From positions 930,001-994,000 of the forward strand of contig CM056875.1 of NCBI GenBank assembly GCA_029876055.1: a stretch of DNA of 64,000 nucleotides, given 5' to 3'. Under the pieces are notes generated by a model, which was given only the letters and a program-made list of their open reading frames with translations, ran no database searches and was not told the origin of the DNA. Positions 41,801 to 53,086 of the stretch are shown piece after piece; position 1 is the stretch's first letter; every line of letters starts with the position of its first letter. Position numbers and translations under genes: made by a program. The DNA comes from Madurella fahalii (lineage: Eukaryota > Ascomycota > Sordariomycetes > Sordariales).

Positions 41801-42018
41801 GCACCTGCCCGTCATAACTTCCCAGGATCAGGCTGTCGGAGCCCGAGCAGACGGACGAGATCTCGTTGCTCTCGAAAAAGGCGCGCGTGTCGTCGTCGGC
41901 GAGCTTGATTTGGGTTGCGTCGAAGAAGTCGAAGGACCTCCACTATGCGAGACAGGGGTTGGTTAGGTTGGGTGGTCATGAAGGGAGGGGAGAGTAGGAG
42001 ACGAACCGTCAGCGCCAT
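38809..42018 (-). CDS. VPS11: Vps11/Pep5, HOPS-CORVET core subunit with RING-H2 finger
   Basis: Five exons (42018-42007, 41942-41688, 41620-41486, 41435-40191, 40143-38809) give 993 residues. The first exon codes only MALT; introns are 47-67 bp. The N-terminal half forms the beta-propeller (starting WRSFDFFDATQIKLADDD; GSYDGQVRIV). A clathrin-heavy-chain-like helical repeat follows (KYGDYLYQKGNYDEAMTQYI, ALDFIWHLDPETAYPCLMKY). The C-terminus is a RING-H2 finger, from CAQCTQQLELPVVHFLCKHS through FHQRCL to ECPLC. Vps11 is the scaffold shared by the HOPS and CORVET tethers for endosome and vacuole fusion. Its 3' end converges on the lipoate ligase with only 84 bp between stops. Confidence 0.95.
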
Positions 42019-42357
42019 GATCGCATCTCCATCGCCTGGCTTCGCCGGGCTATTGCGTGGTTTGCGAGAGTTGGAGGTAGCTGGAGGGAGCCAGGTATTC
42101 TCGCGACCTGGCTGTGGTTGCAGGGAGCTGGATGCAGTGACGCCGCTTTGGGGACCTTGTTGGAGTCAAGTTGGGGCCCCGCCTTGGAGCTGGTGGCCCG
42201 TGCAGCTATAGACACCCTAACCCTCTTGTAACCCCTGACTTTGGCTTCACTCATTTGCTTGGCGGGTAAACAATCTATGTATTGGATGGCTGGCCTATCG
42301 CGAATTCAGTCGGGGCTGCTCCACGGTTTTTGATAATTATAAGTCGTTATTAATAGG
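42019..42357. other. spacer between VPS11 promoter and MLH3 3' end
   Basis: About 340 bp upstream of VPS11 and downstream of MLH3, which point the same way. No gene is recognised; it should contain the VPS11 promoter. Confidence 0.5.
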
Positions 42358-45301
42358 TTAGGACCCTTCCTTCCTGCTGCGCTTCCACGTCTTTAGCTCA
42401 TCCAGCAAGCCCTTTGCAGCCTCCTCGCCATGCTCCGCGCCAACCGGTGCAAATATACTACCATGGTTTAAATGCACCAACGGCACCATAGAAGGCCGCC
42501 CGTGAGCACACTGGAAAGGGAATGCGCAAGCGGCTAGCCGTTGGACAAGATCCAAGCATTGCTTCACGCTTAGGCGGTCGTTGAACATGATGGCACCTAA
42601 AGAGTGTTAGCTTGATGCAACTCTTCCCTACGACGAAAAGCTTACTCCTGCAAGCTCTGGAATTGATCAGATCCAGGATACCATCGGGGCAGTCCTGAAA
42701 TCTAGTAACCCAGTTGTGGCCTGTAGCGTTACCCACAGCACCTCCCGACCTCCTAGAACCGTTCACTCTCCAGATCTCTTTCCGGAGCAAGTCGATAAGG
42801 AGCCTGGGCTCAAGGCGACACCTCTCAAAGATGCTAGGCGGCAATAGCTGCACCTCCACTGCCACGGTAGAGTTACCTGTCTGAGATGGATCTTGCAGTA
42901 CCTCATAAACAATGCCCCAATGTGCGAAGTGGCTCCCTAAGCGGGCAAGCAAATCGCCCTCTTGTCTCGGAAGGTCGAACCGGAGAGGTTTATCCAGACT
43001 CTGGGTTTGAGCGACTAGCCTGCCGCTGCCCGTCGGGTCTGGGACAAAGTAGGCGTCGAGCAGATCTTCCACTCGACATCTCTCATCCGCAGCATGCTGG
43101 TCGATGATGATGAGCATGCGATCATCCCGGTTCGCGCGGATTATCGAATTAGCGGGAAGCATTGGCGACACCTTCGCCAAGATGAACTTCTGATCCACTT
43201 GGCCGAGTATCTCGGCATCCTGGAGAGCAGTCTTTGAGATCCGGCCCTCAAGTGTAGTTGATAGATTGCCGTTTGGGCATTCCGCATTGACACTCTCAAA
43301 GTCTCGGTACTCTCGGTTTCTGCTTTTAAGCTCGAATCCGAGTGCTTCCGAGGCTCCAATTATTTGCGGAATAGCTGGCTCTGTCAGTTGGAAAACCGAG
43401 CTGCTGCAGCCAGGTGGACTTGGTTTTCGATTGAGCAGCCCCGACGAGTTATCCTTCCCTTCGCTCACCTCCGGAACCTGTCTATTTCTGGTGCGGGCGC
43501 CCGGTTTAATAGCAAAACCAGTATGTGGATCAATGAGCGACTCGATTTTCGCCACCGGGTCGACCCAGACAACCGTCTCCCGCTGAGTTCCGATTTCGTT
43601 GGCTGATTGCTCAGTTGGTTGCTGGCTCGATGGCGCGGCCGCCACCTCCGATGATCCTTCACCAACATCGTCAAATGGTCTCCGTAGGAGGTTACCAGTC
43701 CTATCAAAAAAAGGACTATTCGTCCTTGTGGCGATTTCCGGGGCAGTTGAAATCGACTCTCGCTCAGCCTTTGGTCGTCTAGGCATTTCTAGAGATGCGG
43801 CAGAGCCCTTCCATTCGGAGTGTGGGGCACCAGACTTTATCCTACACCACGATGCAAAGGGCGATGCCGATCTCGCTGCTAGAGTATGGCGGCTGGAGTG
43901 TGGGAGTGAAGTTGGTCTCTGCACGCCGCGTTTGGTGTCAGTTCGTTTGACTGCCGGCTGCGTCAGGTCCGCATTTGATGCTGATGAAGCTGGGCCTGAT
44001 TGGGATGGATGTGCAGATGGGCTCGGCTTTTGCCGTCTGAGCCTGTCGAGTGCGTTGACAGACTGTGGACGGAAGCGATGTTTTTTCAAGAACTCATAAG
44101 CCATGACCTGAAGGAGGTCGGTGATGGTTGCTATGGCACGACCACGCTGCTCGAGAAGATCATCGATGCCAAATGGTTCTATCTCTGCGTTCAAAACAAT
44201 CTGCAGGAAGAACATAGGCCACCGGTCGATGCCCCTTTTCGGCCTCAGTTCTTTCCCTGTGAATCCCTCGGTTTTGATGAGAAGACCATCGTCGCCGATG
44301 CCGGCCTCTTCAATTACACCGAATGAAGAGTCGGCAAATACCTGATTGACCTCCTCGTAGAGGAAATTTGAGTGGCGCTCGTTTGGTAACGGCTGGATGC
44401 CAAGAGAGATGAACTGCATACGCTTCGTGACAACTGGTCGAAGGGATACGCACCCTCTCACGGAAATACCCGAAGCGGTGGCCCCGATGGGCACCCAGGA
44501 CGCCACATCTTCCTGTTCCGCAAGGAAAGCCTGGCTCAGCAGCGCTGCTGTCCGATGGGTGATGCCATTGGCGGGGCTTTGACAACTTTGGTGCGCATCT
44601 GCCACCTCGGATGCATGGAGTGATAGGGTCCGACGTGCATATGAGTCCCGGACCGTGACTGTTACCTCGCCAGGCCAGGGAAGCAGTAAAGAGACGATGC
44701 TGTAAACCAGATGGTCGAACTCCTTGGACGAGCCCAGACGTTCCACTTCCAGGGCTCTCTGTTTGACGCGGACCGGCATGGAGCCAAAAAGGTCACGGAC
44801 AACAACACGGGTTCCACTTGAAAACGCCAACACTCGTTGCTCCGGCAAGGCGGGGATGTTTCGTGCTACCACCCTCGAGTTGTGCATGGTCAAAGAGTTG
44901 TGTGTCCGGTAGTCACCATGGTGCGATGCAATGGAGAGCAGCGACAGCGTCGCCAGGGAAGCTAAGAACTCGCCACGCTTGCCATGACACTCAGCCCGGG
45001 GTGGATATTTGGAAGTATCTAAGAGAGGTCAGTCGGTGTGCACACCGCGTCCGGTGTTGATGCACCCACAATGAAGCTTGCCGAGGCCCCCGTCCTCGTG
45101 AAAGCTAGCTGGGACAATGCCCGACCCATTGTCTTCTACCGAGCAGTTCCCGCGGCTGTAATCCACAGAGACGTTGATCTTGGATGCACCCGCATCCAGC
45201 GAATTTTCGATCAATCCACATACTGCGCCGTTTAGCGATGTGATTACTGCCGAGGACTTGATTTGTGCAACAACGTCCCCTGGAAGTTGCTGTATCGACA
45301 T
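42358..45301 (-). CDS. MLH3: MutL homologue Mlh3 (mismatch repair / meiotic endonuclease)
   Basis: Three exons (45301-45070, 45018-42646, 42596-42358) give 947 residues, introns 51 and 49 bp. The start MSIQQLPGDVVAQIKSSAVI matches the MutL N-terminus. The GHKL ATPase has ENSLDAGASK (Glu32, Asn33), DNGSGI (Asp57) and, across intron 1, GLGKLHYTSKY and HGKRGEFLASLATLSLLS. A long Ser-rich linker (about residues 330-600) separates it from the C-terminal nuclease domain, where DQHAADERCRVE (from Asp717) fits the DQHA(x)2E(x)4E metal-binding motif, and FPFQCAHGRPSM supplies the C-terminal zinc ligands. With Mlh1 it forms MutL-gamma, which nicks DNA to resolve crossovers in meiosis and aids mismatch repair. 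The metal-binding residues are kept, so it should be active. Confidence 0.93.
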
Positions 45302-46228
45302 GGTGCTGAGCCAAACATCTCGTCCCCGACAACGGCCCGGGAGTCGACGGGAACCTAGAACAGATTTCGGGGAGCAACGTAACGCAGAGCCGGCCGAAGC
45401 TGGTGGCACAGTGGAAATTCTGACGACGCAGTGCAGCCCTTTGACGGATGGCGACCCCTGTTGCGGCGACACTTGCAGCGCCCATCACAGCGGACCCTCC
45501 ACTAAAAGGCCCAGATCAGCGGCCGTGGAGCGGGAAGGATTCACATGTGCCGCGACACGTGAAAACGAAAAATGCCAAGGTTCCGATGTGGATTCGATCC
45601 AACCCCGTTACCCTGGACTCCGTCCGCCGACCCCTGGCACCCGGAGCTTGGGACCCATCTGATTAGGCTGATTGATGTGGTGACGGCGAGGTCGAACAGC
45701 CTGGACCAGCGTCAAATCGAGCGCCAACAGCCCCGCGGCGCCCCGTTCTTTCTACGCAGTCAACATACTACTCGGCATATTTTAGACTCTCCTTTGTTCT
45801 CGGGCGGATCTTTGTTCAGACTATTTCCGAAATCCAGGCAGCGAGGCACCTTTGCTAAGGCTCGCGTGGCCGTTTTGCTGCGCTGACGACTGGCAACCGC
45901 CACTTGCGCTACTCGGTCCGCGCCGCCCTCTTCCAACTCCAACGACGTTCCACGATTAGACTTTTTGGTCCTTCCTGAAACTCCCGATCGTTGCGACAGC
46001 ACTACGAGACTAACGGTCCCATCGCCGCTCCGAAGAGCCGCTGCTCAATCCTTCGCCGAGGTCCCGACGCTCCCCGCCTCTGCCTCATGGCCATGGCAGA
46101 AACTGCAACCCCACCGCATGGTGATTACTGTCCTTTACTCTTATAATGGATCGCTGCCTGTCATTCCCTGCTTGCTGCTTCTGTGGCATGACCCTTCCCC
46201 CCGTGCCCCGTTGCATCATTTCTGCGCC
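45302..46228. other. divergent promoter region of MLH3 and the Ser-rich protein gene
   Basis: No gene is recognised in the 927 bp between the two starts. Open frames read in from either side lack family features upstream of the chosen ATGs. Confidence 0.45.
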
Positions 46229-47548
46229 ATGCCGCGCTTCAATGCCACCTTCCAACGCCGGACCGGCTCTCCAGCCCGCCGCAGCCAGCTCGCAGCAGCT
46301 AACATTATGGCAGACAGAGCAGGTCGGTTAGGCCGCCGGCGGCCTTTTTCGACGCTAATGAAAAAACTGGCGAACCTGAAAGCTACCTCGTCCGGCGACG
46401 GAGGCCGCCCTACTGGCTCGAAGCGAGGCGCCGCCAAGAAACGACAGTTGCAGAACAACCCATACCCTCAGTCAGGCCGCGTCGATTTCGGACTGTCCTC
46501 ACGCGACAGCCACTACTCGGTATCTTCGGGCCCGAGCCGGCGGCTAGATAGCACCGCATCTCTCGAACGGCCCGGGTCGGTACGGTCATCCAGCGATGAG
46601 CAGGCACCCCCAACCGCAGGGGCCCGCTCAATGGCGCCCACGGTCTCGACCGAACACGAGGCAACCGCCCCGTCGCACGGGACATCGTCCGTCGCTGGCA
46701 CGAGCCGCACCGCTAACGGCCGCCGAGGCGGCGATAGCACCTTCTCGTCCCCCGCACCCTCCGTCCGCTCCCTCACAACAACCCTCACGACGATACAGAC
46801 AGTGGCACCAAACGCCGGCGCCGGTGGAAACCCCAATCTCGCGCCCACAAACCACCACAGCGGGAACCACCACTCGCACCAATCCCAGTCCTCCTCCCAG
46901 GTGATCCACTTCAACCAGCCCTTCCCAACAACCGCCTCCCCGGCCTCGGCCATCCCCGCGCACCTGACGCCGTCGGGCAGCGCGACTGGCCACCCGACCA
47001 CGTACGCCACGGCGACGGCCAACAACCTCCTGACGGACAACGCGTCGATCCTGACGCTCGCCTCGTCGTCGAAGCGCCGGCGGCGCCGGTCCTTCGACAC
47101 GGACGCGTCGGTGCGCGCCCTCGCCCCGTCGTCGCTCTGGGGCGGCAGCCGCGAGTCGCTGCCGCTGAGCGTCCTCAGCGCCACCATGACGGTCGACGCG
47201 GGGCCCGCCACGCCGGGCCTGCACCGCGGCGCGTCGGGCGGCGAGCGGACCAGCATCTACTCGGCCACGGGCGCCGGCATCCTGGCCGGCGCGAGCGCCA
47301 GCGAGCGCAACAGCTTCTACGCGAAGCAGGGCGGCGCGGGCATCGTGGCAGGCGATGCGGTCAGTGTGCGGAGCGGGCTGTTGGGGCACGGGAGGACGGA
47401 TAGCGTGAGCGGGAGTATCGGCGGTTATGCCGTGGCGAGTGGCGGGCCGAGTCCGAGGGAGAGGGAGGTTGTGTTAGAGAGGGAGAGGGATATGGAGCGC
47501 GGGGTTGAGGAGAGAGATGAGGAGGATGGCGGGGAGGGGAAGGCTTGA
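46229..47548 (+). CDS. conserved fungal Ser/Thr-rich protein of unknown function
   Basis: A single exon of 439 codons from ATG 46229 (MPRFNATFQRRTGSP); the ATG at 46307 (MADRAGRLGRRRPFSTLMKK) is an alternative start that begins the recognisable conserved part. The protein is low-complexity: Ser/Thr/Pro-rich, with short conserved blocks such as RRGGDSTFSSPAPSVRSLTT, TANNLLTDNASILTLASSSK, a basic run RRRRR followed by SFDTDASVRALAPSSL, and RESLPLSVLSATM. The C-terminus is an acidic, Arg/Glu-rich helix. No catalytic domain or membrane helix is seen. I recall similar filamentous-ascomycete proteins annotated only as hypothetical. The basic run could act as a nuclear localisation signal or phosphosite-rich region. 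The gene is divergent from MLH3. Confidence 0.75.
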   Translation: MPRFNATFQRRTGSPARRSQLAAANIMADRAGRLGRRRPFSTLMKKLANLKATSSGDGGRPTGSKRGAAKKRQLQNNPYPQSGRVDFGLSSRDSHYSVSSGPSRRLDSTASLERPGSVRSSSDEQAPPTAGARSMAPTVSTEHEATAPSHGTSSVAGTSRTANGRRGGDSTFSSPAPSVRSLTTTLTTIQTVAPNAGAGGNPNLAPTNHHSGNHHSHQSQSSSQVIHFNQPFPTTASPASAIPAHLTPSGSATGHPTTYATATANNLLTDNASILTLASSSKRRRRRSFDTDASVRALAPSSLWGGSRESLPLSVLSATMTVDAGPATPGLHRGASGGERTSIYSATGAGILAGASASERNSFYAKQGGAGIVAGDAVSVRSGLLGHGRTDSVSGSIGGYAVASGGPSPREREVVLERERDMERGVEERDEEDGGEGKA

Positions 47549-48049
47549 GGCTCTTATGTTTCTTTTTCCGTCTCCATTTTTTTTTTTTTTTTTTTTTTTT
47601 TGGTCTTCTTTGCTGCGGTTTTGCTTCCGGGAGGGTTATGAGACATGATGATGGTTTGGCTCCAGATCCTATGGCGTTTCTACGGTTGTTTTCACTGGCG
47701 GCTGTCGTTTTGTTTAGCGCTGTGCGGTGGGCAGTCACGGGTGGTTTCCATTGAGGATTCTCTAAGGGAAAGTCGCGTTGACTTGGGAGTGGACATGATA
47801 CCTGTCATTTACAGTAACTAAAGAGGAGCGGTATTCCTCGGCGTGCGAGCATTTGAGTGGCTTTACATTACTTTACTTTCCGGTACATGCGGAGCGGCGT
47901 TTTGCAATATGAGACCACACGATACCCCGCTGGAATTCTGCCCACTTGCGCCTGGCTTGCGTGCATGCTTTGCCAGTAGTACACCGGCTTTCAAGCGCCC
48001 ATTAACCAACCAGTTCTCCGCGGTGGTGAATCAATACACTATGGTTGAA
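47549..48049. other. convergent intergenic region with poly-T tract
   Basis: Holds the 3' ends of the Ser-rich protein gene and the nitrilase gene. Apart from the poly-T tract nothing is recognised. Confidence 0.5.
47577..47601. repeat. 25-nt poly-T tract
   Basis: An uninterrupted T run just 3' of the Ser-rich protein gene. Mononucleotide repeat. Confidence 0.8.
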
Positions 48050-49455
48050 TCAATAAGGAAGCGGCGTCAAGTTCAGCCCCTCAACCGAAAACTTGAACGA
48101 GTCGTTGCGCGAATAACTCCCCGCCGTGTCGAGATCCAGCCGGCCCCGGATGCAATCCTGGAAATCGACGTCCGCGTAGATGATACCCTCGTCGTCCTCC
48201 CACTGCGGGCCGGCGAGAACGTCGCCATAGGGCGAGACGATGGTGGACCCACCGCGGGAGATGAATTCCGTCTTGTTTGTTGCCGTTGTGCTCATGGTGG
48301 CGGGGGCAGCGGTCGTGGTTGCTGTCGTGGGTTTATGCATCACCCGCTTCCCGCCGCAGAGAACAATCTCGTTTCCGTCGTCGTCAAAGACGGATTGCCG
48401 TCTCCTTGGCGGGGCACTGGGCGACTTGGGCAGCGCGATCTCGAAGCCTTCTTCGGTGACGCACGAGTTGCGGCGGCCGGTAGTGGTGTGCGCGGCGAAC
48501 GGGTCGGAGTCGGGTTGCTCTTCGTCCCCGCCCGCGGAGACCTCTTCAGACTGAGCGGGGCCGGTATGCCCGTTGGTAGGAGGTGCCGCTGCCGCTGCTG
48601 CGGCCGGGCGACTGCTGCTCTTGCTGCGCACGCACATGTTGGAGGACATGACGAAGCACCGGCCCTCGATGGCCGCCGTGCGAAGCAATGGGAGCCACGT
48701 GTCACGGCCATCCGCGGTCGGAGCGAGGTAGAGGTTGATGTTTTGTGCGTATAAGGCTTGCCGGACCAGGGGCATGTAGTTTTCCCAGCAGATGGCTGCG
48801 GCAAGGTTGATGCGGACGCCCCGGATTGTGGTGCTTACTGCACGGAGGGTTGCCGGGGAACCTTGAGCCCAGACTAGTCTCTCCGTTCCAGTCTGAAGAT
48901 GTTACAGGATGCTTCTGTGCGGGGGGACAACCCACTTACCGGCATGACCTTCCTGCGCTTGCCAATGATGCCCAGATTGGGACATACATAGACGACCGAG
49001 CAGTACAAGCTGCCGCCTGCCCTCTCAATCACGCCTATGACAAGAAATACCCCTGTTTCGCGGGCGATCCGCTCCAGCTCCTCGCGGGTACCATCGCCGC
49101 GCCGGTTGGGGACTCGGCTTTCATCGTTGGCGCCAGGCAACGCGTCGGTTGGCAGTTCTCTGTTGATCCAAGCCTGCCCAGCACCCGCGCCGTCGCCGAC
49201 AGTGTCACCCAGGTCGACGGCACTCTGGAAGTAGCGAAGATATTCCTCTCGGCCTTCCTGGGAGCGGCCGCCGATGACGCAGCCAAAGTGGGTGCCGCGG
49301 GGGTAGCCCCCTATATAAGCTTCTGGAAGCAGCAGGATGTCGATATCCTTTGCTGCGGCGCGAGCGGCAAGCTTCTCGGTCTGAGCCAGTGTCTCGTCCG
49401 TGGTATCCCTCGTTCCAGGAGATGCTGTACCTAGACGGATTGTGGTGCGCGCCAT
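48050..49455 (-). CDS. nitrilase-superfamily C-N hydrolase with a long low-complexity insert
   Basis: Two exons (49455-48940, 48892-48050) with a 47-bp intron give 452 residues. The nitrilase triad is visible: Glu45 in LLLPEAYIGGYP, Lys169 in GKRRKVMP joined across the intron to TGTERLVW, and Cys207 in AAICWENYMPL. This pattern is that of true nitrilases and cyanide hydratases, which hydrolyse nitriles to acids or amides. Between SNMCVR and EFISRGGSTIVSPYGDVLAG, where relatives have a short loop, this protein has roughly 110 residues of Ala-, Ser- and Thr-rich sequence with two similar EEGFEIAL/DDGNEIVL turns, making it about 100 residues longer than usual. A short insert also lies between Glu and Lys. 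It is divergent from the double-zinc-cluster regulator, which may control it. The substrate is unknown. Confidence 0.88.
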
Positions 49456-50308
49456 TGTCGAGTAGCGCGTAGTAGGAAAAGATAAAAAAGTCTGCTGTTT
49501 AACCAAACACGGCTTATACTGGTTCTCGCACCAGTGTCGATACTGCCCAGAACCGGACGGGGATGATGGAGCTGGTGATGATCAGGCAGTGCCGTGAGCC
49601 GTTGGGGTTTAGCAGGTAGCCGTTCCACAAATACTGGGAAGTGGGCATTACTGAGATACCCCGCATGGGGTTCATTCTTTAGAGCCCCAAAATACTGTTT
49701 GCATCGGGGTTTACAGAGCAGCAGTGACGTAATCACAAGGAACCCAGAGGACGGGACTGGCTGCGCTGCGCCGCGCCAAGCCGCGCTGTGTGCTGTGTTA
49801 AAACCCCAACGGCCGCCGCGAGGGGTCAATTGGAGATGGCTAAGCCCTGTACGACGCTGGTTGGTTATCCTGTATGCAAAAGTGGGATGCGGGAGCCCAA
49901 AAACCCCGAGGATCGAACGTTGATTCATCGACGGAGATTGTTCCGCTCTATATCTCTTTTTAAAGTAACCACACATCATTCCGGGTTTTCATCCACAAGA
50001 TTTGTCGAGTAAAGCTGGTCACGATGCAATGGAGGAGGCAGACGGCGGTATTGGTGGACGTTGAGCCGCATGAGCTGTGTTTCGTCCCCTCCGTCTTTGC
50101 CCACTTTTCTCGGAATATGCCGTACCGACAAGCGGACCCCTATCCAATCCCGTCATTTGGATCAACGGAATCACACGCGACCCCACTTCGGCACCCCGGT
50201 GTGGAAGCTCGCGTCGTCCATCCGATATCAGTCGTGACCGCGTTCCCAATCCCCTTGACAATTACCCATTGGCGATAGCCGACACCCACCCCGTGGGTGG
50301 CCGTCATC
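49456..50308. other. divergent promoter region, nitrilase and Zn2Cys6 regulator
   Basis: 853 bp between two divergently transcribed genes. No gene is recognised. It is the natural place to look for zinc-cluster binding half-sites (CGG/CCG), several of which occur, but at this GC content they are not significant alone. Confidence 0.45.
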
Positions 50309-53086
50309 ATGTCGCTACGCGCAGAACAGCAGTTCGTTCCGTCGGTCGAGAGCGAGTCAACAACGCCATCTCAAACACCCCCCTGCCCGCCGCCTCCTCC
50401 AGCTCCTCAACCCACTGCTAATACTGCCTCGGAAAAGCGCACCGCACCAAATCCGTCCAACGGGACCGACTCCACGGGTCACAAGAGGCAGAGGATCTCG
50501 CGCTCGTGTGACCAATGCCATGGCAGGAGCGTAAGGTGCCAGGGCTACAAGCCTTGCGGAAACTGTAACCACTCCTCGAGTCGGCCTGCGTGCCTGGCTC
50601 CGTGCTGATACCTTGCTCCTGTAGGCACTAAGAAGGGGAGGATATGTACCTATGACAGACCCAACCGGCGTGGGCTGGTCAAGACACCCCCTCCTCCTCC
50701 TGATAGCCCTCTTGCCCGGAATCTGTCCCAGCGGTGGAACGAGAAAGGCAAGGAACATCGCGACAAGGGTTGGGCGGCGCGTTCGTGTGACCGATGTCGA
50801 AGCGAGAAACTGCCCTGTAAAGGCAAGCTGCCGTGCGATTCTTGCTTCAATAACCGTGTCGAGTGCACCTATAAGCTGTCGGTGCCCCTCGCTCGTATGT
50901 CCAACCAGCTGGCTGACGAAAAGGTCCAGGCGCGCATCTCAGAGATCGGGACTCCCTCAAGCTTCGAATGATGCTCCGGACGGTGAGGGGGTAAGCGAGG
51001 AGATGTCGTACCGGGCTTTAGCAGAGGCTGGTTTAGCGCGCGCCGCTCCCGATATTGCGCCCCTCCAGCTGAGCGCAAGGCATGCACATGAAGAGACGCC
51101 GCCTTTGGTATTCCTCCACAAAGCCTGGCGACGGATCGCCGAAGCACTTGACAGGTCGACTCAAACACCAGGCAGGTCCGCACAGCCGCCTGAGAGGCAC
51201 ATCGCACCTCCCGAAGGTTCCCCCCGAGCCCTCGAGAGGCATCCCCAGCCCGCTGTACAACAATCCAAGTCCGATCAGCCCATCCTGGCGGCCGGTGATC
51301 AACCGTTCGACTGCTCACAGCCGCTGAGGTTCCCAGATTCCCTAGAAAGATGGGTCGAGATGCAGGAATCGTTCCAGAAGGGCTGGACCGAGATCTTCCA
51401 CTTTCTCCATCGTCTTACCGCAAGGTCCTGGCTTGAAACGGCCTATCGGAATATGACTAGCCGAGCTCCACTGGAGCGGGACATTGGCCACGCCAAGGCC
51501 ACCATCGCGGTTATGACCATGGCCCTCGGGGCGTTGTTCTACGTTAGGCGGTGGAATCCGTCCAGAAAAGAGCAGGAACGGGCCTGGATTTGGACTCTCA
51601 ACACATCTGACCAGCTATTCCTCGCTACTCTGCGTCTGACCGACCAGGAGCCGGGCCCGCCAAGTATGGAATCCGTCCAAGCCCGCCTCCTCCAGGCTCT
51701 GTATCTCCTATGCACATGCCGGCTGAACCAAGCGTGGTACGTGTTCGGCAACGTCGTCCACATGATGACTGGGCTCGGCCTCCACAGACGGCGGGGAAGG
51801 AACAGAGGTCTCGGCCCCGAAATTGTTCTCCATGCTGAGTATGCAAAGGTGCAATGTGAGCGGCGGACGTTCTGGTCCGCTTATGTCCTCGACAGGCAAA
51901 TCGCCTTGATGTCCGGCAGGCCCTGCTACTTGAATAATGATGCCATCGACCAAGACATGCCCGACTGCGTCAACGACGAAGACATGGGCCGAGTCGGCCC
52001 TTTCAGACCTCATCAGGGTGATTGCTACATGGAAGCCCTAGTCGAGCAAATCAAGTAAGGCGGTTTCCCTCCGTCTTGCAAAACAGGTCTGTACATGTTT
52101 GGCTCACTTGCTAGGTTGACGAAACTCATCGACACCACCGTACACGAGGTGTACTCGCTCCGCGAGACGCCAGAGGAGGAACGGTTGGCACACGCCTGGG
52201 TACTAGGCAAGCATCTCGAGAACTGGAAGACCAACTTGCCGTTCCTCATGAGCAGTATTAAGATCAGCCTGCTGCATCCCACGTTTCGCCGCCAGGCGGT
52301 CCTGTTACAACTAGCCCACTGGCACGCTCAGATGCTCGTTTACCGGCCCTTTATGACAGCGCCTTACCCCTCGGATCCGGAAAAAAGACGGGTGGCCGAT
52401 CTCTCGATCCGAGCCTGTATCGAAGCTGCTCGCGCCACCCTCCAATGCACAATCAATTTAGCGCGCGAGCAAGTCGACAGAGACAAAAGCCAATTTCACA
52501 CAATGCTCGGTGCTCACCACATCACTTTCTGCGCGGCCTCGATCCTGTTTCTGGTCCCCCTCGTCCGTGAGCGCCAAGACAGGTTCGCCGGTCCCCATTA
52601 CAAAAAGCCAATGAGGGATGGCAAGCTGCTCGAGCTGGCCGAGAAGGGTATGAAGGCGCTTGCCGAAGCTACCAATAAACATTCGCCTGCACGCAGATGG
52701 GCAGTCATCCTTGAAGAGATGCGTGACGAAGCTGCCCGCCAAGTTCATAACAACGAGGGCAGCGATCAGGGTGGGGAACAGGCCCGCGACAGCGACCTTG
52801 AATCCCCAGGCGAGCAGCTGCTCGAAGACGCCCTCCGCGCTCACTGGGAGGCCGACCTTTCCCGGGCGGCGGCGCCAAACAACAATAGCGAACCGCCAGA
52901 GTCCCGCCCCGTCCTTCCTCCGAAACTCTGGGGCAAGTGGATGACTACGGACTGGCTGGATCTTGACGCCGCGGTAAGTTTCATGATTTGACGATTTAGA
53001 ATTACAGGCTAACGGTCTCGCAGGCTTTTGGCCCGATTTCAAGCTTCAAGTTCGGGGATCTCCCGATCGCGCCTCGTCAACCGTGA
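50309..53086 (+). CDS. fungal transcription factor with two tandem Zn2Cys6 clusters and a fungal_trans domain
   Basis: Five exons (50309-50564, 50625-50894, 50962-52054, 52115-52973, 53024-53086) give 846 residues; introns are 50-67 bp. Two complete C-x2-C-x6-C-x5-C-x2-C-x6-C clusters are present. Cluster 1 spans Cys67-Cys93 (starting CDQCHGRSVRC) and is completed across intron 1. Cluster 2 spans Cys140-Cys166 (starting CDRCRSEKLPC). A Pro-rich linker of 46 residues separates them. The regulatory domain (about residues 330-700) has the fungal_trans landmarks ESVQARLLQALYLLCTCRLN, VVHMMTGLGLHRR, ERRTFWSAYVLDRQIALMSG and GRPCYLNNDAIDQDMP. It is a nuclear DNA-binding regulator; divergent orientation to the nitrilase gene suggests that as one target. 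A 67-bp intron with a GTATGT donor resolves the frame change near 50950. Confidence 0.9.
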
